Source: Caenorhabditis remanei | Taxonomy: Eukaryota; Nematoda; Chromadorea; Rhabditida; Rhabditidae | Length of the DNA stretch: 64,000 nt | NCBI RefSeq assembly: GCF_010183535.1 | Contig: NC_071332.1 | Span: forward strand, 18,600,001-18,664,000 | Direction: 5' to 3' | In this document: piece by piece, positions 32,489-42,474 of the stretch | Position numbering within the stretch: the first letter of the stretch is position 1 | How the letters are laid out: each line of letters opens with the position of its first letter | Translations under genes and position numbers: made by a program | The notes under the pieces: model-generated | Seen by the model: the letters and a program-made list of their open reading frames with translations, nothing else | Databases searched by the model: none | What the model was told of the DNA's origin: nothing

Positions 32489-33438
32489 GTTGCCGATTTT
32501 CAGGCGTACCTGGTGAGTACCGCGCCGTTCGAGCAACTGTCACCCCAAAGTCACCATCAAGACTTTGGGGCCTCTTCAACATGTTGGAATTGGAGGAAAA
32601 CATCCGGGCGAAGGATCGGGAGGAAGCCCGAGTTCTTGCGGCAATTCGTCTTGGCGAGTGCACCGAAACGATCAGTGGCTTCCTTCACCACAAATGCCGG
32701 ATGGATGGAGGCATGCCAGAAGACATCTACCGGGAAATTCGACTTTTGGAAAATGAAGACCCCGATAAAGTCTTCATGGTTCTCGCGAAGACGTGCGCAA
32801 TGGTCAAAGCGTTGAACGAATGGGTTTGTTTCAAAAATCGACTTACAAATTCATATAGCATGTTTCAGGTATTCAACCATTCGAAAAAGCGTATCGTTTT
32901 GGAGCCAAGCACTGAGTCTTCGTTGACTACAACAGGATTCAGTCTCCGAGGTGAAAGATGTTCCTTAAAACTGGTTGTTGGCAAGAGAGTCATGGTGACA
33001 CACAACTTGCCACTTGAGGGTTTGGCCAATGGTGTGATGGCTCGTTTGGTTCGCAACTCTCGGGAATATCTGGTGCTGGAAAGGTAACATTATTCTTATA
33101 AAACCTGATCTGAAATATTTATCTTTAGACTGGATAACCAGAAGACTGTGTACCTCGATCGTAAATTATTCACGGATGGTCAACGATATTGGCACCAGTT
33201 TCCTGTGGTCATGGCAGAGGCAATCACAGTGCACAAATCCCAAGGCATGACGTTCGATGGCGTGGTGATCGTCACCGAGGGAATGAATCGCTGGAGCGGC
33301 GGTATTTTTTATACCGCTTTGAGTCGAGCGCGTTCCCTGGGGACTTCAAGGATCGTCGACGTGGGTACGGTGCAATGGAGCGCATGCCGACTGGCACTTG
33401 CCGAATTGGAGCGGATGCAGAGAAGATCATCAGTATAA
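30585..33438 (+). CDS. PIF1-type SF1 helicase carried by the Maverick, 508 aa
   Basis: Exons 30585-30824, 31956-32141, 32192-32447, 32504-32823, 32869-33083 and 33129-33438 join in phase to 509 codons. An in-frame ATG at 30474 would add 37 residues. Helicase motifs: Q-like LTSAQEQVF at about 65, Walker A GLAGCGKSVVL at about 89-99, a TAYTGMAAQ/LHSLL segment, Walker B LIIDEISLI at about 170, GDFLQLPPV at about 210, and motifs V/VI in AITVHKSQGMTFD and FYTALSRAR. These are diagnostic of PIF1/RecD-like 5'-3' DNA helicases. No Helitron Rep domain is attached, and the gene lies within the Maverick ends, so a role in element replication is likely. Confidence 0.88.
30960..31890. repeat. 101-bp minisatellite in helicase intron 1
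   Basis: About eight units with exact 101-bp spacing of GTAGCC(G/A)GGTA, filling the 1131-bp first intron of the PIF1 gene. Edges are degenerate. Confidence 0.92.
32456..32486. repeat. TA microsatellite in helicase intron 3
   Basis: About 14 AT dinucleotides inside the 56-bp third intron. Confidence 0.9.
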
Positions 33439-34178
33439 ATCTCTTGTTTTTTCTCAGTTCTGTAAATAAATAGGTTAGAATCAAGTCTAAGGGAAATTAT
33501 CGGGCAAAAATTCAAAGAAAAAGAGTCAGTTTGAAAGATGTGTCGGGTTTGGGAGAGAGTGAGAGTGAGAGTGAGAGTGAGAGAGGGGGAGAGGGAGAGG
33601 TATGTAGAATTGTGGTCCAATCCTTCTTAGTCCGATCTGTGTGCGTGCCCGCGAGAGAGTATGTGTTTGAAGAGGCAGTGACCTATCACAGTGTAGAGTG
33701 CGCAATTTGTATGCATTTCTTGGGAGACGCAAAGGTGTCGAACCCCCGACAATCCTTCTTCATATGATCTGTGTGTGCTAAAGAGAGTGTATGGTGCTAA
33801 AGAGCCAGTGGCCTCTCACAGTGTAGAGAGTGCAATTTGAGTGCATTTCTTGAGAGACGCAAAGGTGTCGAACCCCCGACAATCCTTCTTCATATGATCT
33901 GTGTGTGCTAAAGAGAGAGTGTATGGTGCTAAAACCCATGGAATTCTTGAACAAGTGATATTCAGATTATGTAAATTTGAAACGGATATATGGAATTTTT
34001 CATGAGTCTGAAAATCTGTAACCGTAAACATTCATTTGTGGACAAATATGCAAATTTCATTGATAAACAGATAAATCGGCTAGAATTCATGAAAATCGAT
34101 ACGAAGAGCAGCTACCAGCGATGAGTCACTATGTAAACAACGGATGTGGGTACAGTGTACCTGAGCTTGCTAAGAGAT
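33439..34178. repeat. Maverick right subterminal region
   Basis: Begins with GA-rich repeats (GAGAGTGAGAGTGAGAG, GGGGGAGAGGGAGAGG) at about 33,545-33,600 that mirror the CT-rich left end. A tandem duplication with 130-bp spacing then covers about 33,669-33,925 (each unit contains GGTGTCGAACCCCCGAC). The remainder to the terminal repeat is AT-rich without a gene. Confidence 0.65.
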
Positions 34179-34219
34179 CAAAGTACAAAAGTTCGCCTTA
34201 TATTCCCCCATACTTCTCT
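34179..34219 (-). repeat. Maverick right terminal inverted repeat
   Basis: Reverse complement of 14,249-14,289 apart from one mismatch, ending CCATACTTCTCT next to the duplicated GCCGTT. Confidence 0.88.
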
Positions 34220-34225
34220 GCCGTT
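34220..34225 (+). other. Maverick target-site duplication, right copy
   Basis: GCCGTT, identical to 14,243-14,248. Confidence 0.9.
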
Positions 34226-34357
34226 AGCTATTTGTTAATAGTAAGCATCATTGGCTTTTCCTGGAGTCCCTCACGATATAGTACCTTCGCTAAAAACAGC
34301 GTCCCAACTGTAAGGCGAGCAAACCCTCATTTTGAAAAGTATTACTTATATCTTAAC

Positions 34358-34530
34358 CTTTATTCAAAACTGCATCCGAACTAGAACCGCCCGAAAAGAA
34401 ACAGATCAAATCAGAACCACCCACACCTAGGTCTTATAGCTGTATTATAATGATTAAGCATCTTTTAGTCGGTTCCGATTAGTACCAGTTCTAATTCGGT
34501 CGGTTTTGAATCGGAAGCAGTTTCTGAACA
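34358..34530 (+). repeat. Dispersed repeat, copy 2
   Basis: Same-orientation relative of 13,917-14,085, found 139 bp outside the right Maverick end. Confidence 0.7.
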
Positions 34531-34636
34531 ATGTCGCTAGCCATCCCTCAACTGTGAGTCGCCTGACGATTGCGCGATACAGTATCCCTTCGAAAAAGGG
34601 TGACGTGTGTTTCCTTATCAAATACACTTTCCCTTT

Positions 34637-35715
34637 TCACAACCCTGTTTTATGTTCCACCTCTTTTAAATAAAACAAGTCATCCATCGAAATGCATTCC
34701 ACCAGAATCTCTACATTCACCAAGTTCCCAAACGAAATTTCTTGTATTGGTGTTGAAATTATTAGCGAGCTGATAATGAACGTCTCCAGATAGTTCCACT
34801 GCTCCAATTTCATGACTTCGTCGATGCCAATTGGTAGTGGGTAGTTTCCGGAGGCTTGAAGGCTCAGAGTTTTGAGAGTTGGTGGGTTGATGACTTGTAG
34901 GATAGAAACAACTTCATATTGACTGGAAATTTCCAGCTCTAATACTTCAACTTTCAATAATTGGTTCCTAGATTTCAAATGATCCTTAAACATCTCCATG
35001 AAACTAGGATCTTTTGAAAAATTGACACGGGCGGTTTTAATGACATCCTGTTGATTTCTGAGCATTATTTCAAAGTCGTTCAAGAAAACCGATCGATAAT
35101 CCTGCGGTATATACTGTTGTCCAATCGAACATCCGAACCCATATTTTTCATAAATAATCTGTTGGGAGTCATCGTAAGCCACCATAATCTTTCCTTGTTC
35201 TTTGAGAGATATATTTATTTTTTGAATTCCTGGGTTCTCACGAATGAAGTCTACGCGATTGCGGATGGTGCGGGACACTTTTCGGAGTGACTGGCTGAAA
35301 AACAGTTGGTGGTAGATTACTGTAGATAAAACCCCGCCCATGTTTTAAGAGGTGGTATTGTAGCACTAAGCTCCGCCCATTCTTATCAACGCCACTCACA
35401 TGTCAACACCACCAACATACTTCAGAATGTTTCTCATGATAACGTAGTTTCCACACACTCCGGAAACGGAATCGCTTGTTGATGGCATTTGGGGAACAAC
35501 CTGAAAATAGTATTTTTTGAAAATATTTTCTAAAAATAACTGAGGTGCCCTACATTCTGTGGTGAGATGAGATGAACACGGGAGAATGAGATTTTGTGAG
35601 AGTTTGTGTAGTGAGAGACTCCGAGGGGTTGATGGTGGAGGCTCTCAAGGGCGTCTTGTTGTAGATGGTCGTAGTAAATGGTGACGGTGTCGAAGGTTGG
35701 TTGCTGGATGAGAAT
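34637..35715 (-). CDS. F-box/FTH-type protein, 5' end not found
   Basis: Exons 35554-35715, 35400-35500 and 34637-35294 join in phase (306 codons plus stop). The segment VIMRNILKYVGGVDIQSLRKVSRTIRNRVD crosses the last splice and is the C-terminal part of an F-box as in fbxa genes. Next comes an FTH/DUF38-like domain (INISLKEQGKIMVAY..., then LKVEVLELEISSQYEVVSIL). The first listed exon (ILIQQPTFDTVTIYY...) is of unknown type. No initiating exon was identified upstream, so the gene may be truncated. Expected SCF adaptor of the fbxa type. Confidence 0.6.
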
Positions 35716-36566
35716 CTGGAATGAAAGTGTTGAAGAAAGAACTGAAAAGGCATATTTTTGTTATTTGAGGGAACATTATTGTTTTGGGATATTGTTCTAA
35801 AATTTTTTCGGAAAAAACTTTGGGTTTTGATTATAAAAATTTCGAAATACCAAGTTTCTGAAATTCTGTAACCCAAATTCAAAAAAACAAGAAAGATCTG
35901 AAATCGTGGTACCTTTTCAGAACCGCTGAATTTCTTTTGCTCGCTGAATGTTTTCACTCGAAGAAGGGTACCACAAAAATATGTTACCGAAAATATTTAT
36001 TCTGTTATACTCAGACTTGTCACAGGTCGCGACTGCCCGTTTTGAAAAAATGATTCGAACCAAAATTTGACATTTTTTGGAAATAAGTCTAGTTTTTAAC
36101 TAAACGTTTAGAATTCTATCAAAATATGAGTATCTATTGTAATTTAAGAACTTTTACTCTGAAATTTCAAAAAATTCAAAAAATTTTGTCAAAAATAAGT
36201 ACTTATTTTGAATCCGGGCCGAGAGAAAGTTCAGCTTGTCTCGGCCCGTCGATCCAGCCCAGCCCGGTTTTTTTTCACAAAATCTGGTTATACTGTGTTT
36301 TCAAGACACTTGGAGGATACTACTCTTTTTTGTTTTATCTGTTCTTCTGTTAATGCTAGCCTGGTAACTTTTTATGTAAATGTCTGTCTGTTTCAGGATG
36401 TCCAGGTGTTCAATCCGATACATATTTGAGCGTAATGTTGGCTGCATCTGTTTCCATATCCCTAAATATTCTGTTTGTCCACACAACTTCTACCTTACTT
36501 TATTGATTTGTCTGTTTCTGTGCGTCCAGATTGGAAAATCTGATGTTTGTCCGGTGGAATGTATGT
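35716..36566. other. Spacer between two FTH-type genes
   Basis: No exon recognised. A GC-rich palindromic stretch at about 36,215-36,265 (CTCGGCCCGTCGATCC with CCGGGCCGAGAG) resembles the GGGCC-rich MITEs near 51 kb. Confidence 0.35.
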
Positions 36567-37539
36567 TTATTCATTGATTCCCGCTCCCTGTAGAATGGAA
36601 TTCCTCCCAACCAGAGTTGAGCGCTATGCGGTTTTTGAAATAATGGAAGGCAGAAGTCCCGCTCAACCCTGCTCTCAACATTTCCAAAGCTTTGTACCTC
36701 CTTCAATGCCTCCAAATCCTTCACCGAAAAGGTATCCAGAGCAACATTCATCTCCAATCCGTTCTTCTCCTTCCATGCATCCAACTCCAATACATTTCTC
36801 AAATCCACAATACCCTTCAACGACAAATCCACTGCCTTCAAAGTTTCAGAATCGAGATACGGTAGAACTGACGTCAATTGAACACTTTTATCTATTTCCA
36901 GACGAATGTTCTTGACCTTTAACTTGTCTTTCCGGGTTTTCAGTACATTTTTAACGCTGGCGAAAACACGGTCAATATGCTCCTCTGGCTCCTGGAATCC
37001 GATATGGAGCTCTTGAAGTTCCGGCTCATTCTCCTCCAAGATAATTGTCAAATCCTCCCGGAGTACTGTCACGAAGTCGGTGTCCTCCATGAAAGCTTGA
37101 AAGTTGTTCCTTTTGCACATGATGGTGGTATTTGATTCCTCTTGCTGGTACTGAATTTTGATGGGTCCTGAAGATAAGCAGAAAAAGTTGAGCCAGAGAC
37201 AAATGGTGTCGGCGTGAAGGGTTACTGATATTTCTTTGATGGAAGCTTTTTGAAGACCAGTGAGAGGTTCAGGGAAGAATGGCATGGTTCTGGAATTAGA
37301 TTGAACTACAAACTACAGTTTTTTGAGAAAAAGTCTATTTAAAATTTTCATTCAAATTTTAGACTCCGCCCACCAATACAACATCTGGCCTCCAAAAGTG
37401 TGTATCGGTCATTTCTACTTCTTTTTTGGAAGCGGAGCATAGAATTTGAAAGATAATTTCGAAAAAAAGGGAATTCAAAACTTACAATAATTCACAAGCA
37501 GCTTCGACGGTATAATTAGCAAGATTGTAATTAATGTAT
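36567..37539 (-). CDS. FTH-domain protein (fbxa-like), 5' end not found
   Basis: Exons 37486-37539, 36698-37289 and 36567-36623 join in phase; the last splice (GAG|GTACAA to ATAG|CGC) gives a stop that overlaps an AATAAA. Without that splice the frame runs on to 36500, past the poly(A) signal, so I prefer the spliced end. The main exon has the FTH/DUF38 pattern: an EISVTLHADTI strand, then LKVKNIRLEIDKSVQLTSVL and LKAVDLSLKG, ending FSVKDLEALKE. No F-box start was found upstream, so the gene is probably truncated or has an unrecognised first exon. Confidence 0.55.
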
Positions 37540-38928
37540 CTGGAAAAAATAATGGCTGTATGGGTTGTGTAAAGGAATATTGTGAAAAGCAAAAAAAGTT
37601 GAAAGTGGATGGGGACGGCAAACGAATGGTCTCGCCCTCCGAATACTTTGCAAATTTATAAGAAGAGAAGGAAGGGACATAGAATATTCAAACAAACAAA
37701 AACTGAAAGTCTCCTTACTGATAACGGTATGACAGCCTTACTGATAACGGTTTACAGCCATAAAATTTTGAGATCAACTTTTTTTCTCGTTTTTTTCACT
37801 TTCCTCTTGATATCTCGGGTTGTATAGAACCGAGAGCTTTGAAATTTGGTACAGTTATGAAACTTGGCATGGGGAAGATGGTTAAAAAATCAGATTTCAA
37901 ATCCGATCTAATGGCTTCGAGTTACACTCAAATAACCTCAAAAAATGAGCAAATGAAAAAATTACGCAAAAATAACGTGACGTAATGGATAATGGAATTT
38001 TAAATCACAGGTTTCTTTCTTATTTTTTTTCATTTCTTAAATTATTTCTCTCATTTCTTAATTTATTTATGCAGAATGGTCCGTGAAGCTAAAGCGGATG
38101 CAGATTATAGAGAGGAATGTTGAAAAAATCGAGAAAAAAAGTTGAGCTCACACGGGAAAGCTCCGCCCACCGAAATCGCTTACGTCATACAGTACCGGAC
38201 AAAAAGGTATCAACTTTGGCTATTTTCAGTTGAAAATGACCAACTTTGATAGTGTTTTTCGGTGTCACCTGTCGTTCTTGTTTTTAAAGCCTAAAATATG
38301 TCCGGAATATTCTCTTGTTAGACAGGTTGCAAGGACATTTTAACCTACTTTTAGGAAAACAACAATAAATTATCAGATAAGATTTGTAAATGATAAGGGG
38401 GGTCTATTTAGTGGGTGTGTCACAGTCACCGATATTTTCGAAAGGAAGATTATCATTAGAGCGCACTTGCTGACTACCTTTGGCTCCAATATTTTAAAAA
38501 CGGCAACATTTTTGAGAAACTTCCAGAAAGTTTAACCTACTGAAGGTAATCTTTACAAAACTATTGAAGGCTACTGTAGCTTTACCAATGAAGATGTTAT
38601 AAACTTTGAAGCATAGAGCCAACTCTGAAAAACGTGTCAAAAACCCATTGATTTTCTGTTGCTCACTCCTATTTCTTATCTCTGAACCGCCCGAGTCACA
38701 CGTTCCCACCCTTACTATCGCTTGCGGTGACCACCTATTGTTTCACGCCCTTATCAAATAAATCACTAAACTATAATAAAACATAAGTTGAGATTGATTA
38801 CGTGACAGAGACATTTGTTAAAAAAGTAAACTAAACTTTAAAAAGGAAAACCTTGGTTTGTGTTTGTTGTGAGCGTTGAGAAGTACTATCACACTGGGTC
38901 AACTTTATAAATGCCGCAAATATTGAAT
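37540..38928. other. Gene-free region with repeat-like sequence
   Basis: No coding signal. It includes stretches typical of dispersed Caenorhabditis repeats (CTTACTGATAACGG twice at 37,713 and 37,738; TACAGTACCGGACAAAAAGG near 38,190) but no boundaries I can define. Confidence 0.35.
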
Positions 38929-41900
38929 TGCTATAATTTTCGGCAGGAAAATATCTTAATTTCACAACAACGATTCCTGTTTAGCTTGACATCAGCACAA
39001 ATGACAATATAAAATGTTTCCAGAAGAAACGGCGAAAAAACAATCCAAAATTGTGGGAACTTACTATTCAGAAGCTGCTTCAAGTTCGGCATGGGGGACG
39101 AGGTGTCTGGTTACTGAATTTTGAATTAAGGCAACTTTCTACCGTACTTTACCATAAAAGTTTTCAAAGTACGGTAGTAACGAGTCCGCAAGCCGAACGC
39201 AGAACGATAGGTCAGCCAACGACAAATAGGCAATTCTGCTGCTTATCAGCTTTTATTATATACCCTCCTGGGAGAGTGTGATAGAGTCTCAGAAAAAAAA
39301 GAAATCCATACTCTGATAAGAAACAGCCCATTCTGGAAGAGAAAATTATTATTAAAAAATTTTTTTTGGCATCATCAAAAAATGTCATAGCAGTTCCAGC
39401 ACCATTACTAGACTTGTTCTCCTTTTTCCTATCATGCACCAGTTTGTTTTTCTTCAGGTTTTGTTGTTCAGAACAACCAAAATTTTGTGTAAACATCGCC
39501 TATCTAGTTGTTGCAAAACTTGTCAAATTTCGGCACAAGATTTTCAATTTTTTTGGAAAGGGGTGTCATTCTCACTTCCCCTTCCTTAATACCATTGTCA
39601 GATTGTCTGATTCTCCCAGAAGGCCCATGGCTCTTATCTATCTCTCCCCCCTATCTGATAACTTTTTCTCTTTCACCATTCCGTATTGGAATGCCATAAC
39701 CTACAATGTAAATACTTTTCTTTCCCCCTCTCAATTTGCTATTCTACTTGATTCCTCTATAACCCGGTTCTAATATTTCTTCCTCCTTTCCTGTTGTTTA
39801 AACGAACAGTTTCTTAATTTATTCTCTGTCCCTGCCTCCAATTGCCTACTTCCTTTATTTCCCATTGAACTCATCTCCATAACATTGCTCGCCCCCGTTT
39901 TAGTCTTTCAAATTGTCTTTCCCCATGTCATCATTATTTATTTGTTGATTACATAGATTTTTCCTCTTTTTTTACTTGAAACTGTCTCGTGAGGGACATG
40001 TTCAAGTCTTCTGTGAATTTTCATAGCCATTTTGTCGTGAAAAAAAAAATAAATAAAATAAATAAAATAAATCTTCTTTAGAAGGTGTGCTTCAGAGTTG
40101 CATAGGAGTAAATTCAATTCTAGTATTCATTTCCCCCTTGTACCTTTTCCACTCGTTCATCGTTTGAAGAAGATTCTTCAGATTCTAAACTACCAGCAGA
40201 TCTAGGAACTGCTATGTTTAGTGGTGAAAAATCAAAAGATCGTGATGGATTGTCATAATCTCCGAAAGGAGAGAAATAAGACGAGGAGGAGGAGGATCCA
40301 GACCCATAACAATAAAAGATTCTTGTGGTAATCTGAAGATCAAATCATAGCTTATGTTGATAAAAAGGAATAGCGAGGTATACGGTAGTATGTGTCATTT
40401 TGAGATTAAGTTCCTGGGGCAATGCTACCTTTAAAATATTTCTACAGTCTATCATAAAGTGTTGACTACAAAATAGAGAAGGGAGCGTCAAGAGGAAAAA
40501 CAAAAAGAAATTAGTAACTTGCGGTTATTTATTTAAGGTAATAAGAAAAAATTGTGATTTGTTGGAAAATTCTCTCTCCAACAGTTCACGCTTTCCGGCG
40601 AATTCCAATTTTTTCACAATATATGTAAGACAGTGTTATCACATTTTAACGATGATGGGTTGGGAGGAGCCTTGTTAAAATGTAGATAACACTGTTTTAT
40701 AACCTATTCTCCGTAAGAGTCGAGCATCACCACTGTATGTAGGGGCGTAGAGCCCACAGGTATGATAGTGTTTACCCAGTTCGTGTGCACGTACTATGGG
40801 TCTTCGGTAACCCATATGCAAAATTTTGGCGTCCACGTTACTGTAGGTGCTCAAAGGTGCATGAAATCAGAAAAATGGCAATTTTCGAAAAAAGGTCTCT
40901 CGTGGAGTGTGATGCACCTATATTTTTCAAAACGTCCCACTATTCATTTAAAAAATTTATGGGTCTATTCACAAGATAGCAGTATATCAAAAAAACTGCT
41001 TTTCAAAAAATGTTGAAAATTATCATTTTTTTGACAAAAACTCAAAATTTTAGAGGGATATGATAGAGTTATTAAAAGAAGTGCAATACAAAAAATGTTC
41101 ACAAAATTGTGCTCTATTCATTTTCATAAAGAAAATTAACTAATATTCACTTTTGAAATTTTCAGTACTTTACATGGGCTCTTTTCGATTTCTGCAAAGA
41201 CTTAAAATTTATCAAAATATGTTTTATTTGTAAACTCATCAAAAGACTTTTGTTTTAAGTAATGTTTGCCGAGGGGGATTTTTGTTTTAAAAACCGAAAA
41301 TTTTAAAAATACAGAAAAAATGCTCCAAAAAAATGGTTTTTTGCGTATAACTCGACAAAATTTTTTTGAAATGTTTTGAAACTTTGTGGAAAAACTATAA
41401 TAAACGTTTTCAAACTACACTAAAAAAATTGGGCTTCTACGACTTAAAAGAAAAAGTTTAAGTTTTGCACCTTTGAGCACCTACAGTAACCCAGGGACCG
41501 GTAGGTGGACGCCAAAATTTTGCATATGGGTTACCGAAGACCCATAGTACGTGCACACGAACTGGGTAAACACTATCATACCTGTGGGCTCTACGCCCCT
41601 ACATACAGTGGTGATGCTCGACTCTTACGGAGAATAGGTTATAAAACAGCGTTATCTACATTTTAACAAGGCTCCTCCCATCGTCGAAAAGCGTGAACTG
41701 TTGGAGTGAGAGTTTTCCAGCGAATCACAAATTTTTCTTATCATTTATTACCTTAAATAACCGCAAGTTACTCATTTCTTTTTGTTTTTCCTCTTGACAC
41801 TCCCCTCTCTATTTTGTAACACTTTGTTAAGAACTGTAAAAATGATTTAAGGGTAACATTGCCCCCAGGAACTTCATCTCAAAATGACACATTCTACCGT

Positions 41901-42127
41901 ATACCTCGCTATTCCTTTTTATCAACATAAGCTATGATTTGATCTTCAGATTACCACAAGAATCTTTGATTGTTCAGGGGAATAGTGAGTTCCCACAATT
42001 TTGGTTTGTTTTTTTGCCGTTTCTTCTGGAAACGTTTTATATTGCCATTTGTGCTGATGTCAAGCTAAACAGGAATCCTTTGTTTTGAAATTAAGATATT
42101 TTGCTGCCAAAAATTATATTAATTCAA
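38929..42127. mobile_element. Foldback element with long inverted arms, split by an insertion
   Basis: The outer arms 38,929-39,071 and about 41,984-42,127 are inverted copies (TTAGCTTGACATCAGCACAAATG). The inner arms about 40,309-40,865 and 41,466-41,975 are also inverted copies (TACGTGCACACGAACTGGG). The right arm is continuous, while the left arm is interrupted between TTACTATTC and AACAAT by about 1.24 kb. No transposase frame. The loop (about 40,866-41,465) is AT-rich. Confidence 0.78.
39072..40308. mobile_element. Insertion of about 1.24 kb within the foldback left arm
   Basis: Defined by comparing the broken left arm with the intact right arm. It has no recognised terminal repeats or coding region. 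T-rich sequence and a run of A with AAATAAAATAA words lie at about 40,040-40,070, which might be the poly(A)-like tail of a retroposed copy. Confidence 0.5.
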
Positions 42128-42474
42128 TTTTTTTACAGTCCTGAACAGAAAAAAATAGTTTGTAGTCTCCGCCTTCTTGGTGTGAAATAAGACTGACAAC
42201 TCACATGCTCTTGACGCGGAAGGGATTGTGTTGATAAGAAAATTGTGATGGAACAGAACAGAAAAAGAGTTAGCAGAGTATACACTAGCGGCGAAACCTT
42301 GACCGGAGCTTAGTGAAACCGTAACGCATACAACTATCTTCAATTGATTATAATTGTATATCACTAACAAAGTTTTGATTTTTATTCAAACATTGTTCTT
42401 TTTTAATTTCATTAGTTGCAAACTGTCAATGTCCTCTCCAGAATTTTGTCATTCTTCTTTTTCTAGAAAATAAT

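Larger units (their letters stand above)
14249..34219. mobile_element. Complete Maverick/Polinton, 19,971 bp
   Basis: Both ends begin AGAGAAGTATGGGGG and match for 36 bp without a mismatch (40 of the first 41), flanked by GCCGTT on both sides. Inside are the hallmark genes: protein-primed PolB, DDE integrase with chromodomain, FtsK/HerA-type packaging ATPase, adenain-like protease, major and minor jelly-roll capsid proteins. It also carries a PIF1 helicase, a C2HC zinc-finger gene and several unknown genes. All gene models give consistent splice phases and no frameshift was found, so the insertion looks recent. The repeats are short for this class, where hundreds of bp are usual. Subterminal DNA is CT-rich on the left and GA-rich on the right. 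Confidence 0.92.

Noticed and set aside
30585..33438. PIF1 helicase as part of an autonomous Helitron
   Set aside because: No Rep nuclease domain is attached, and the gene lies between Maverick terminal repeats with a matching target duplication.
33532..33732. Minus-strand frame of Ser/Leu/His repeats
   Set aside because: Translation of the GA-rich subterminal repeats of the Maverick.
36500..36566. Unspliced C-terminal extension of the FTH-type gene
   Set aside because: It lies beyond an AATAAA, and a plausible splice gives an in-frame stop overlapping that signal.
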